Shown: positions 48,504 to 58,549 of the stretch, one piece after another
Layout of the letters: the number at the start of each line of letters is the position of its first letter
How positions within the stretch are numbered: position 1 is the first letter of the stretch
From: Zelonia costaricensis
Lineage: Eukaryota; Euglenozoa; Kinetoplastea; Trypanosomatida; Trypanosomatidae
Length of the DNA stretch: 64,000 bases
Direction of reading: 5' to 3'
Assembly (NCBI GenBank): GCA_030849075.1
Contig: JASAOO010003564.1
Coordinates: 124,001 to 188,000 of the forward strand
The notes under the pieces: generated by a model
Seen by the model: the letters and a program-made list of their open reading frames with translations, nothing else
Told to the model about the DNA's origin: nothing
Database searches by the model: none
Made by a program: the position numbers and the translations under genes

Positions 48504-51380
48504 TCAGCTGCTGCTGCCGCCGCCGCTCGCTCGCCCAAATGCGTGGGACGCCGCGAGGAAGTCGAGCGCGCTGCGGAACGGCTCCTCGGCCGCCCGCACG
48601 CCGGCCGCGTCCATCCAGGCCGTCACGCGCTCGCGCAGCGCCCACACGACGGCGACCGCGTTGCGCACCTCCTCGGCCGCGTAGATGCCCTGCGCCGCCC
48701 CGTTGGCGTCGTCGTCGTCGTCGTCCCAGCAGTCCCCGTCGTCGTCCCAGCACTCGGCACCGCCCTCCTCGTCCTCATCGCCGCCGCACGCTCCGCTCGT
48801 CTCGCCGGCCGCGCCTGCCGCCGCCGCGACCGTCTCCTGCCACTCGGGGCACACCTTCTCGAGCCGCCGGAACACCGCCGCCAGCGCCGCGGCGTACCAG
48901 TCCACGTGCTTGCCGCTCGGCGCGCCGATGCCTGGCCGCGACAGGCTGATCATGAGCGCCCGCAGCTCACGCAGCACCACCGGCTCCGTCTGCGGGGAGC
49001 GGTACAGCTCGCGGTAACACGTCTTCTCAATCGCGTCGAAGACGTCCGAGTTGTCCTCGACCAGGATGACGGACTCGCGCAGCGGCTCGGCCGGCTGCTC
49101 GCCCCACAGCACCGCCGTCGGGATCGCCTCCTGCGTCGGCACCCAGCACTTGAGCCACACATGGCCCAGCGGCACGGCGTCGCCGCCCTCGACGAGCGCC
49201 GGCGCCGTGTACGCGCCGTGGTACACGAAGCTCAGTGCCCGCTCCTCGGCCGCGGTGCTGACGGCTGTGTGCGCCACCACCGCCACACGCAACATCGCCA
49301 CGAGCAGGCACTGCAGGTGCGGCTGTGCGGTGCGAGCGGCAGTCACGAGCGTGGGAATAAGCCCAACAAGGCGGTGCATCTCGGCCGCCGTGCCGCGGTG
49401 ATGCACGGCCCGCACAAAATCGGGGCCGAAGCGCGCCAGCTCGCGCTGCTCCGAGTCAGCTAGAATCGCCGCCCACCGCGACGGCACCAGCAGCTCGCTC
49501 ACGCACCGATGCCACTCGTGCGGGTCCATGGCAGCCGCAAAGTACGCCGCCAGCGGCAGCAGCCCGCACAGCGCCGTCGGGCAGGGCGGAAGCGGGGTAG
49601 CGGCAGCGGGGGCGGCCGCGCCGTCGCCGTCCTCGCTGGCGACCTTCTGCACCTCCGCCGCGGCCCGCACCCGCTCCAGCGTGGCGTACGGCAGCACCAT
49701 CTCCTCGACCAGCGCCCGCGTCTCGACCGGCGCACCCGTCGTCGGCGACGCCGCCTTGCTGCCCGCCACCTCGACGGCGATGCGGCGCAGCGTGAGAAAC
49801 CACCACATGGCCGGCACCACAAACACCCCCACATACCGCCGCGCCGCCGCCAGCCTTGCGGTGTCGCCGCTCTCGGCAAGCCGGCACAGCTCCTCCTGCA
49901 CGCTTCCAGTCCGACCGCAGCACTGCTCGCAGATGCGCGGCAGTGCGTCAGGCGGCGCGAAGCGCAGGCTCATCTGCAGGTGCAGCGGGAAGAGCTGCTT
50001 GCCCATCCGTGCCACCTCGAAGCACGGCGAGTGCGTCGCCTTGAACGTAACGGAGAGCGAGGTGGTGAAGATGGCCGGGGTGAGAATCGCCTTGGTGTCT
50101 GACGCGGCCGAGAAGAGGTCGTGCATCGTGGCGGCGCTCGTGTGCATGTAGAGGAGGTGCTGGTGCAGCGCCATCATCACCGTCTCCAGCCGCTGCCAGC
50201 TCAGCTCCTGTGCCTCGCCGTCCGCGTCGCGCGAGCCGGCGGCGCTGTCGCTTTCGCTGCTGCTGCACACCCCATCCCCGTCGGCGCGCTGCGGCATGCA
50301 GTCGTGGTGCTCGCACAGCCGCTGCATCAGGTACGCAAAGACGCTGACGGACGGCGGCCGCAGAATCTGCGCCACGTATTGGCGCACGCTCGACGCCGGG
50401 TAGCTCGAGAGGCGCAGCAGCAGCGGCATCATCTCCCACGACTCGACCGGCACGACACCAGCCTCCACCAGCTCGTTTAGCGCGAGGAGGTTGCCCTCGA
50501 GTGCGCGCGTGTTCTCGACCGCCACGGACGACGCCGGCGCGTGACGGCGCAGCGGCGCGGGCGTCTCTGCGAGGGTCTGGGCAACGTGGGACACCACCAG
50601 GCTCACGATGCACGGCGGGAGCGTGCTGCGGCGTCGACTGTCTGCGAGAAGGCCAATCGTCAGCGCCGCCGACTCCCGCACCGGCAGCTGCGCGTTCCGC
50701 AGCGCCGGGAAAATGACGTACGTCAGGAGGTTGCGGAGGCCCACCTCGTCCGTGCGCAGCGCGTCGCCGGCGCGGGTGCCGCTGCGGTTGTACAGCTTCG
50801 CAAGCGCCCGCACGATGCCGTCCTGCTCGTACCAGAGGGCTGCGGCGCGCCACCGCTCCCACATGTACCCCAGCGGCTCGGACACCCCTTCGCAGGTTGG
50901 TGCCGCCGCCGCCGCACGGGTGCTGTCACAGCCGCCATCGCACGAGAGGCTTGAGGCGGCGGTACTGCTGTTGCTGTAGCTGTTGCCGCCGCGCTGCTGC
51001 TGCTGCTGGGGTCCGTCTCGGCGCTGGAGGACGAGGTCGACCTCGGCCTGCAGCAGGTCCGCCATCACCGGGGTCGAGAGGGAGCGGATGCGCGACCACG
51101 GGTCGGTGACACCCCGCATCACGACATCGGCCCACTTCCACCTGCTGCCGTGCGGCTCGGAGTGGCTGGCCGACTGGGGCTCGCCCGACTGCGGCGCTGC
51201 CGCGATGTGGGTGAGCACCCCCGTGAGCACCTGCAGCCGCGCGTCAGGGTCGTTCACGATGCCGTCCTGCCGAAGGTGCGCCAGCACGCCGTGGACGTCG
51301 TCGTCCGCCAGTAGCTGTGCGAGTGACGGCGGGGGCTGCTGCGGGGCCGCCGCTGGCGTGGCCGCGTCAAGAGCGCTCAT
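48504..51380 (-). CDS. large conserved-looking helical protein of unknown function
   Basis: A protein of 958 residues beginning MSALDAATPAAAPQQ. No known domain is recognised. Much of it is predicted helical by composition, with repeat-like stretches such as LRNLLTYVIFPALRNAQLPV and ESAALTIGLLADSRR. These resemble HEAT/ARM helices and suggest a scaffold. A poly-Gln/Asn/Ser insert lies near 125-140. A very acidic, Trp-spaced segment (ECWDDDGDCWDDDDDD) lies near residues 880-900 and is followed by a helical C-terminus. No signal peptide or membrane helix. Codon use matches neighbours. It is the last gene of the - strand unit before the strand switch. A tubulin-cofactor or ribosome-assembly scaffold would fit, but nothing here decides. 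Confidence 0.8.
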   Translation of the reverse strand: MSALDAATPAAAPQQPPPSLAQLLADDDVHGVLAHLRQDGIVNDPDARLQVLTGVLTHIAAAPQSGEPQSASHSEPHGSRWKWADVVMRGVTDPWSRIRSLSTPVMADLLQAEVDLVLQRRDGPQQQQQRGGNSYSNSSTAASSLSCDGGCDSTRAAAAAPTCEGVSEPLGYMWERWRAAALWYEQDGIVRALAKLYNRSGTRAGDALRTDEVGLRNLLTYVIFPALRNAQLPVRESAALTIGLLADSRRRSTLPPCIVSLVVSHVAQTLAETPAPLRRHAPASSVAVENTRALEGNLLALNELVEAGVVPVESWEMMPLLLRLSSYPASSVRQYVAQILRPPSVSVFAYLMQRLCEHHDCMPQRADGDGVCSSSESDSAAGSRDADGEAQELSWQRLETVMMALHQHLLYMHTSAATMHDLFSAASDTKAILTPAIFTTSLSVTFKATHSPCFEVARMGKQLFPLHLQMSLRFAPPDALPRICEQCCGRTGSVQEELCRLAESGDTARLAAARRYVGVFVVPAMWWFLTLRRIAVEVAGSKAASPTTGAPVETRALVEEMVLPYATLERVRAAAEVQKVASEDGDGAAAPAAATPLPPCPTALCGLLPLAAYFAAAMDPHEWHRCVSELLVPSRWAAILADSEQRELARFGPDFVRAVHHRGTAAEMHRLVGLIPTLVTAARTAQPHLQCLLVAMLRVAVVAHTAVSTAAEERALSFVYHGAYTAPALVEGGDAVPLGHVWLKCWVPTQEAIPTAVLWGEQPAEPLRESVILVEDNSDVFDAIEKTCYRELYRSPQTEPVVLRELRALMISLSRPGIGAPSGKHVDWYAAALAAVFRRLEKVCPEWQETVAAAAGAAGETSGACGGDEDEEGGAECWDDDGDCWDDDDDDANGAAQGIYAAEEVRNAVAVVWALRERVTAWMDAAGVRAAEEPFRSALDFLAASHAFGRASGGGSSS

Positions 51381-52828
51381 CGCGTCGCGTCAGCGCGAAT
51401 AAGCCAGTCCCGCCCTCTTCTTTGTCGTCTGTGCGCGGTTAAGTCGATCGATCTCCAAGTGTGTATGGTCGCGACAGCCGACGGGCATGCGGGCTCGCCT
51501 TGACGGAGGACACACGCGTGAGTTTCAGTAGTGTGTGAGGGCAGCCAGTGAGCGGCGCAACGAAACTGCAGAAGCTGCGAGGGCGTGTCAGGGAGGGGTG
51601 GCAAAACAAACAACGAAAAAAAAAGAACTGAAGAAAAGAGAATGTGTGCTCTACTTGCCGAGGTGTGCAAAAGACGGCCAGGTGGGAGTGGATAGGTGTA
51701 TGCTAGTGGCCACGCGAGTATGCACCTCGGGAAACTGGAGGTGCGGGCGTGAGGTGGGGGGGGGGGTAAGAACAGGCGAGGCGCTGAGGTACGGTGTCCG
51801 CGTGCGCAGGCCTGCGTGTGTGTGTGTATGCGTGTTTGGTTTCGAAGATGTTTGGTACGCCGGGGCGTCGGAAAGCAAGAGTTCGAAGTTGAAGAGGATG
51901 AGCGCCATGCCTCAGAGATTCAACCGACCGCATGCTCTCCGTCTCACTCAACAGCCAGAGCTGCGATTGTGACAGCACGGAAGGGAGGACAGACATCGCG
52001 TCGCTCGCACCGCGCCGCTCTCAGCGTGCGTACGAGTGAGTATGCGCAAGTGTGTGTGCACCTGTGATGAAGAGAAAAGCAGCCGCTTGCTACTTCGGCT
52101 CTTCGCTCTGCGAGGGTGCACGCCACTCGGTGCACTGCCTGCCGGCACGTACTCACCCTTGACGTCTCCGTCGTGGTCCCGTAGCGCTTCTTCTCGACGC
52201 GACGCTGTTTTCTACTCGTTGACTTGTACATACCTGTCCGCCGCCCTCCCACTCCCTCGCACAGCGCCGACCCGCACGCGTGAGAGCAGGCGGGCGCCGC
52301 TCCTTCTAATTCGTGGTGTAGCACGCGGCATGCGGAGGCGGCTACCCGAGGAACACGAAAAGGAAAAGCGAGCGCGAGATGGGAGGGGGAGGGGGGCGCG
52401 CAGAGCGAGGTTGGGGCGGGAGAGGAGAGGACGCGCTTCGGTGTTTCGGGAGCCTGCAAACAGCTCAGCGCATCAGCGCCAACCAAAGGACAACACAGCG
52501 GAAAGAAGATGAGGAGAGCAAAGCTACGTGTGCGCACACATACGGAGAGGGAGAGAAAGGGAGTCGAACGTGGGCACAAAAGAAAATGAAAGTCGCGAGT
52601 CATGAACAAACATGGAGGAAGGAGAGATGAGAAGGAGACTACGAGGGGGTGCGCTAAAGGACGACAGGGGGGGGAGAGGGGCCGCGGCCTCCCCCGATCT
52701 CGGGCAATCGGATGCGTCTTGCAGTGCGACAGATGCGCTTGCGTGCTCGCACACCAAAAAAATGTACACACGACAACTACACACACAACCGTGGATACAC
52801 GCCAACATCGAGAGTCACAAACACACAG

Positions 52829-52864
<36 letters not shown>

Positions 52865-53158
52865 ACAGGCACAGGCACAGGCACGAACCACACGGTCGAG
52901 GAAAGAGCGAGAAAAGAAAAGGGGAGGGGAGAGGGGAGAGGAGAAACGGAAGAACACGGGATGTGTCGCTGTACATCGTAGGAGGAGGGCCAAGAGCACA
53001 GCACAGCAGCTGCTCACACAACGCGCTCCCCCCCGCACGCAGCCGCGGGACACTCGGGCGGTACCACAGACCGCACTCAGTGACGAGGCACAGGGAGAGG
53101 AGAAAGGCACGAAAGAAGCTCGCAGACGAAGATGCGCGGACGGACGTGCCCGCGTGCT
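51381..53158 (-). other. intergenic gap (1.8 kb)
   Basis: No gene supported. (GT)n lies at 51816-51827 and (AC)n at 52829-52858, followed by three CACAGG units (about 52862-52880). The + strand is purine-rich from 52320 to 52700 and 52890 to 52960, so the - strand is pyrimidine-rich as expected for processing signals. An open frame on - (51944-53110) spans these tracts but has only low-complexity Cys/Val content. Confidence 0.5.
52829..52858 (-). repeat. (AC)n microsatellite, (TG)n on the coding strand
   Basis: Continuous AC units on +, within the 3' UTR of the gene ending at 53159. Confidence 0.9.
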
Positions 53159-54271
53159 CTAGAAGCTGTCGACCGCCTGGTAGCAGAAGTGGTCGCGCGG
53201 CAGGTACACGTACTCGTCGTTGTCCTTCGGCGCGCGCCGGTAGCCAGAGCCCTTGATGCCCGGGATGACCACGGGCCGGCTGTTCGAGTCGGCATCTGGC
53301 AGGGCTGTGGCGGCCTGCCGTGCGGCGGAGCGCTGCATCGTTTCTCGCCGCATCGTGCGCAGCCGGTCCAGCTCGTCGCGGGCGGTGCCGGCCTTGCTCT
53401 TGCCCGACGCGCTCTGCTCAAGGAAGGACGCCCGCGGGCTGTACGTCTTCTCGAGGACGCTGTGCGGCGTCTTGTGGGCCGCTACCGACGCGTCGTAGCG
53501 CACCTCGCGGCGCGGGTCGTCGACGCCGTAGGCCGAGTACGCAAACGTCGTGCCGAGGTCCTCGAGGTTGGTCTTGTACGACTGCGTGCGGAACTCGGCT
53601 GGCGCGGCGTCGGTCATGTAGTCCTTGCGGTAGATGGTGGACTTATCCTTGAGCCGGTCCGACGAGACGGGCATCGTCAGGTACGGCACCTTCATCGACT
53701 GCGCCACGTCCGCCTTCTCGTTCGCCGCCCACTCGTCGTCGTACGTCGCGAGGCGCTCGCGGCGCACCGTGTCGTGGTAGCCGTCCGACTCCCATTGGCA
53801 GTAGTCCCACCGATACGTCGAGCGCTCGTCGAAGGGCGGGGCGAGGTAGCGGCTGTGGTACCCGCGCGGGGCGAGGTTGCCGATCGTGAGCGACTTCTGC
53901 GGGTTCCTGGCCTTCTCCTCGCGCATCTTGAGCCCGAGGCTGGTCATGCGCTGGGCAAACTGTGTCGTCGTCAGCATGTCCACCACGGTGTCCTCCTTCT
54001 CCGTGTAGCTGGCGGCGTTGTTATTGCGGATCGTGTGCGCCTTGCGGTACTGCAGTGGGTCGATGGAGGAGAGGTCCGTCACGGCTGTGGTGCGCTTGGG
54101 CATGATTCGGTGGTTCACCACGCCGGGATAGCCCGTGACGTGGATGTCCATCAGCCGCCGCTGCTTGGCGCTGTACGTCGCTGGCACCCCATCGCGATCG
54201 ATGGCCTCCTCGAGCGTCGTCAGCTTCGGTGCTGCGGCATCGGCCGCTGAGTTGCTTGGCTCGCACGACAT
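53159..54271 (-). CDS. unknown Tyr/Arg-rich protein, possible axonemal protein
   Basis: A protein of 370 residues from MSCEPSNSAADA. It has no signal peptide, membrane helix or coiled coil of note. It is rich in Tyr, Arg and Pro, with short motifs such as NLAPRGYHSRYLAPPFDE, STYRWDYCQWESDGYH, VPYLTMPVSSDRLKDKSTIY and KTYSPRASFLEQSASGKSKA. This composition (evenly spaced Y/P/R, short linear motifs) is typical of flagellar microtubule inner proteins, and the LAPRGYHSRY...YRWDY block faintly recalls CFAP95. That is a weak resemblance from memory. An open frame continues upstream to 55081, but it crosses an undetermined base and a G run and reads as low-complexity leader, so ATG at 54271 is chosen. 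Confidence 0.75.
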   Translation of the reverse strand: MSCEPSNSAADAAAPKLTTLEEAIDRDGVPATYSAKQRRLMDIHVTGYPGVVNHRIMPKRTTAVTDLSSIDPLQYRKAHTIRNNNAASYTEKEDTVVDMLTTTQFAQRMTSLGLKMREEKARNPQKSLTIGNLAPRGYHSRYLAPPFDERSTYRWDYCQWESDGYHDTVRRERLATYDDEWAANEKADVAQSMKVPYLTMPVSSDRLKDKSTIYRKDYMTDAAPAEFRTQSYKTNLEDLGTTFAYSAYGVDDPRREVRYDASVAAHKTPHSVLEKTYSPRASFLEQSASGKSKAGTARDELDRLRTMRRETMQRSAARQAATALPDADSNSRPVVIPGIKGSGYRRAPKDNDEYVYLPRDHFCYQAVDSF

Positions 54272-56444
54272 TGACACACACTCAATACGTGAACCTGAGG
54301 GACAGGTGTTAAGGAAGGGGCGGGGGAAGGGAGGGAGGGGGGGGGGGGGGACGNCGCTGAAGACTACGGGGAGGCACGTATGTGCTCGTGTGTGGGTATC
54401 TCGTTGCGTTGCTTCGTGTTGCACCACGTTGCTGGTTGCGCGCGCTGCCGGTGCCCTTGCACTTGCGTTCACTGTTGTGCAATAGACCGTGGAGGTGGGA
54501 GTGCAGGGAGGAGTGGACGGCATGTGGGAATGGGGGAAGAGGAAGGTGGGAGGGAAGCGGGGGGGGGGGGTAGAGGGGGCACTGAAGGAAGGAGGGATGT
54601 CGCATTTAGCACACGAGCCTGCGGCGGCATGCAGAGCACAGGCACGAACACAGGGAGGGGTGGCGCGAAAGGGGGGGGGGAGGGCCCCCAGCGGCCGCCT
54701 GCCTCGCTTTCCTCGACGGCGGCGCAGCTCTTCTGCTTGAAGACATAGGGTTCTGTGCGAAGCTGACACGAAGTGACAACACACACCGCTGGCCACACAC
54801 AAGGGACACGCAAACATGAGTGCACACCACATCCACTCCACACCGACCCCGCGCGGCGGAGAAGAAAACCACATTCCGCGGGCGGCAAACCCACACGGAA
54901 GGAACACAGCAGAGAAGCGGAGGCGGACCATGATGTTGCACTCCAACCAAAAGAAGGGCCAGCGTAGCCACAAACACACAAACACGCACACCCACACTTG
55001 TGACAGCGAGGCCCCCCAAAAAAGAAAACACACGCAGCAGACACAGCATCCGCCTTGTCCCTCTTCGCCCATGCGCCCCATCTTCCCCGCTCACACTCCC
55101 TCCTCTCCCCTTCGAGCGCCCATAACGGCAGAGGGGACGGGCAGAGGAAGGCCACGGAAGACGGGCAAGGGGCGAGGAGTCGGGAGAGGGTCGAGCTGCA
55201 CGTGGCGGATTGGCGCACAGCGACGCCTCCCGGCTAAGAAGCCTTGAACAAAGAACCAAAAAAAAAAAGGAAAATACAAGAGATGAACAAACGCAGAGTG
55301 AAGGGAGAAGAGTCGCTGTGCAGGGAGGAGGGGTTGGGCAGAGAAAGTGCACCACGCGGCTCCTCTCCACGAGGCGCAAATAAGCAAGCGACACACACAC
55401 ACACAAACAGACACACACACGTGTGTAGGCGTACACATTCGCTCACCCGAGTCGTCTCGCGCGCGCTTCGAATCGTGCTTAAAAAACGGGTTCGTTTTGG
55501 GATTCAGAAATATCCTGCTCCATGCACGACGTGCGCCAAAGGGAGAAGGGCAGGGGGGATGGGCGGAGTCCATCACGCACTGCGCCGCACTCTCGCACCA
55601 GCCGCCTCCCTTCTTCCCCCCCTGCGCTCTTCATCCAACTAAGGGAGGAAGGAGAGGATTGAAAACAGTCGCGAGTGAGGGGGTGGGAGGTGGAGGATGG
55701 CGGCCAGGATCTGCGAAAAAGGTCTGTCCCGTTTTGGGGTTTGGTTGTTGACGGTGTTGTCAGCAGGCGTCACGCGCTCGTGCCTCATCGCAGGCGGCTG
55801 ACAGGCGACGTGGTCGTGAGTGTCTGTGCCGGGGAGGGGGGGGAGGAGGCGAAAGGAAGAAGTGAGGGCGGGGAGGGGGCAATACAGTGAGGAAGGGGGT
55901 TGGGAGGACGCGGGGGGGGGGGGAGCGGCCTCCGCTGCCGCTGCTTCCGCAGGTTCACATTCACATCCACACGCACACACACACAGGCGCAGAACATCAC
56001 CTCTTACAAGAGCGATCATGGGGACCGCGCAAGAGCGAGTAAGACGAAAGGGAAAGCCGCGCGTCTGCAATATAGCAAGGAAGGGAGAATGACCACCTGA
56101 AGCATCGCAAGGTGCCCAGACGGTGGTGTGTCCGCGAGCGCGCACAACGCATGCGCGCGCGGGGGGGAGGGGGGGATGGAAGCGGAGAGGGGAGTGGGGA
56201 CGACGCGCTTGCGAGCAAAGCTAAGCAGTGTTGCTAGGTCGCACCCCGCAGCGCCTTGCGGCCCGGCGCCCGCTAACCCTCGCCAAACCTTCGACTACTC
56301 CTTTCTGTCCCCGACTTCGCCATGTGCTGTCGCCGCCTTCGTACGAATTACATAGTGCCGCGACAAGGAGCGCGTACCCAAACTCAAGCATCCACCGTCT
56401 CGACGCACCGCGGAGGATCAGAAGACGACGGCACCACTTTTCCT
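54272..56444 (-). other. intergenic gap (2.2 kb)
   Basis: No gene supported. It contains G runs on + (54331-54350, 55911-55922 and others), one undetermined base (54354), and AC-rich tracts (54969-54995, 55390-55421, 55973-55986). CT at 54295-54296, followed on + by a long purine tract, is a possible - strand spliced-leader acceptor for the gene starting at 54271. Confidence 0.5.
55390..55421 (-). repeat. AC-rich microsatellite, TG on the coding strand
   Basis: Two AC blocks joined by an AAACAG interruption. Confidence 0.8.
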
Positions 56445-57662
56445 TCAACCGCTCACGGGGCGAAAGCGCAGCCCGCGCATCGCTGCGGTTGCCGCCTGCA
56501 GGTCGCTCAAACTCGTGGACGGCTCCTCTTTTGGCGTCACCTCGTTCGGGTGCTTGGCGGGGTAGCGGTGAATGAGGTAGGGGTCCATCGTGTTGAGCAG
56601 CGCGTCCATGAAGAGGCCGCCACCGTAGTTGGACACGTTGTGGGTGTGGTGGAAGTCGTGGAAGCGCGTGCGCTTGCCGTGCAGTAGGCCAATCTTGCCG
56701 AGCCACGTGTCGGTAAAGCAGTACCCACTGTGCACCTCGTACGTCTCCCACAACCGGGCCCACATCCACGTCATGAAGAGAGGCCACGCACGCGCCGTTG
56801 TGGTGAAGTACGATTGCGATGCCTCCTCACGTGTGTAGGCGAAGAACATGTAGGCGAAGTAGCCGATAGTCGGGATCGTGTTGGCCAGGATCTCCTCAAG
56901 CGGCGAGGCGTACTCGGCGGCGATGCCGACACTTCCGGTGTAGCTATGGTGCTTCTTGTGGAACACCCTGTACAGGGTCGGGTTCGAGTGGAGGGCGCCG
57001 TGCGCCGTGTAGAAGCCGAACTCGTTGAAGGCATTGGCGAGCATAAAGTGCGGCATCAGCGTCGCGATGCTCGTGACCAGCCGCAGCAGGTGGCGTCCTG
57101 CCATGTAGTCGGCAACCTCCTCGGGGGCGAAGCCGGCGATCAGCGCCTCTGGCGGCGGCGCGTTGCGCTTGTCGGAGTGGGTGTACACCAGCACAGCGTA
57201 CAGCGCGACGGGGATGACGATGTACTGGTTGAAAAATGCCTCACCAACGGTGCGGAGGAGGAGCTTCACGCTCGGTTGCTGGTACGGCTGGCGCGGCAGC
57301 TTGAACGACGCCATCCTCCGTCCGAGCGGCGCGAGGAGGTGGTTCTCCCGCAGCGCCTTGATGCCGAAGTTGGGGTTGATGCTGTCGAAGAAGAGAAAGA
57401 AGCTGTTGAAGAAGAGCCAAGGCACGCAGTGGCAGAGCACGGCGAAGACGAGGACGAAGAGCGCCGGCAGAGAGAGCTGCTGCAGGTAGGTGTTCTGCAG
57501 GATGAAGCGGAGGTACATCGGTTGTGTGAAGAAGGCGGCCACGAGCGCGCAGATGAAAGCGTGGCGGATTGCGAAAATGGCGGTGTGCAGCAGCATGACC
57601 GGCCACGTCGGCCGCAGCTGGTGGATCGGCGGGATCTTCAGCTGCTTCTTGACGGGCGCCAT
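56445..57662 (-). CDS. histidine-box membrane oxygenase, sterol C4-methyl oxidase-like
   Basis: A protein of 405 residues in the fatty acid hydroxylase superfamily. Three His boxes bind the di-iron centre: HGALH (H221, H225), HKKHH (H235, H238, H239) and HDFHH (H335, H338, H339), the last within RTRFHDFHHTHN. Hydrophobic segments at about 23-45, 62-92, 145-162, 194-210 and 262-275 make it a multi-pass ER membrane protein. The spacing and the 'LH..P.LY..FHK.HH' context fit the sterol C4-methyl oxidase/desaturase branch, which removes C4 methyl groups in ergosterol synthesis, a pathway active in Leishmania. Plant and fungal SMOs are shorter (about 260-310 residues). The long N-terminus means another hydroxylase of the superfamily is possible. 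ATG at 57662 gives a basic cytosolic N-terminus. Confidence 0.82.
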   Translation of the reverse strand: MAPVKKQLKIPPIHQLRPTWPVMLLHTAIFAIRHAFICALVAAFFTQPMYLRFILQNTYLQQLSLPALFVLVFAVLCHCVPWLFFNSFFLFFDSINPNFGIKALRENHLLAPLGRRMASFKLPRQPYQQPSVKLLLRTVGEAFFNQYIVIPVALYAVLVYTHSDKRNAPPPEALIAGFAPEEVADYMAGRHLLRLVTSIATLMPHFMLANAFNEFGFYTAHGALHSNPTLYRVFHKKHHSYTGSVGIAAEYASPLEEILANTIPTIGYFAYMFFAYTREEASQSYFTTTARAWPLFMTWMWARLWETYEVHSGYCFTDTWLGKIGLLHGKRTRFHDFHHTHNVSNYGGGLFMDALLNTMDPYLIHRYPAKHPNEVTPKEEPSTSLSDLQAATAAMRGLRFRPVSG

Positions 57663-58549
57663 CAGTTAGACGAAGAGGGGGGGGTGGAGAGGGAGAGATG
57701 GAGAAGGCAAAAGGAAAAGTGACAAGCCAGAAACGAAAAGGTGGTCACTGGTCGAGACGGAGAAGTAAGGCGGGAAGGGGGGGGGACGGAGGCGATGGAG
57801 GAAAGAGCAAAGCGAAGAAGAGCGTGTTGCGGGTGGCGACACGAAGGGGTGGGACAAGATGTGTGTTTGTGTGTGTGTGTGTAACTAAGAGTACGCGCAG
57901 TCTCGCAAAAGACGAGCTAGAGGGGGGGGGGGGGGAGGGGGAGGGCACGAATTGGGGGAGCGGGGTTGAGGTGCTGGGCCCTAGGCGAGGGGACCTTTCA
58001 CTTTTGGGTAGGCGCGTACGGAAAGAGGGAGGGAGAGAGAGTGGATAGTTTGAAGAAGTAAAGTGAAGCTCATGGTGGATAAGACGCGATACACATCGGC
58101 CGCCACCGTCCTGCTCGTCGTCCTTTTTTCCGTTCGCCCTATGCGCTACTGTAAATCGTGAAGGTCACTTTCGAGCTGCGCTCACGCTGCGTTGAGTCGG
58201 ATGCTCTTCCTGGTTCTTCTTGACCTCTTCGCCTGGCGCACTAGGGACTGGACAGCGAAGGCGCGGTACCACCGGGGGCTGGGGTGCTGCATGAGCTCCC
58301 TCTCTCTTCCTTTACCCTTGCTTCCATTGTCCTCTTTTCTTCGTTTGCAATGCTCTTATGGACAAGCGGAATGCGGTGCTGCCACGTGCGTCCGCTTTTA
58401 CGTGTGTTGTGACGACGGTGAAAAAAAGACCAACAACAACACAGCGCCCATTGCCAACGCTGTTCACGAGGGGCGGGGGGGGGCAGAGACGAAGGGCATC
58501 CCCCCGCCCTCCTCGGTGTGTGTGTATGTGTGTGTGTGTGTGTGTCAGG
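57663..58549 (-). other. intergenic: oxygenase leader and helicase 3' UTR
   Basis: No gene. The first 120 bases are purine-rich on + (pyrimidine-rich on -), with CT at 57748-57749 as a possible - strand acceptor. G runs at 57777-57784 and 57921-57934 and GT tracts at 57869-57882 and 58515-58544 follow. Confidence 0.5.
58515..58544 (-). repeat. (GT)n microsatellite
   Basis: GT units with one TA interruption, ending 6 nt beyond the helicase stop codon. One of the minority with AC on the coding strand. Confidence 0.85.

Noticed and set aside
52829..52885. CRISPR-like short repeats
   Set aside because: Simple dinucleotide and hexanucleotide repeats without spacers, in a eukaryotic genome.
51944..53110. 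388-residue - open frame between two - genes
   Set aside because: Spans AC microsatellite and pyrimidine-rich sequence; Cys/Val and Ser/Leu runs only, no conserved pattern.
54272..55081. N-terminal extension of the 370-residue protein
   Set aside because: Crosses an N and a G homopolymer; composition is leader-like and unlike the body of the protein.
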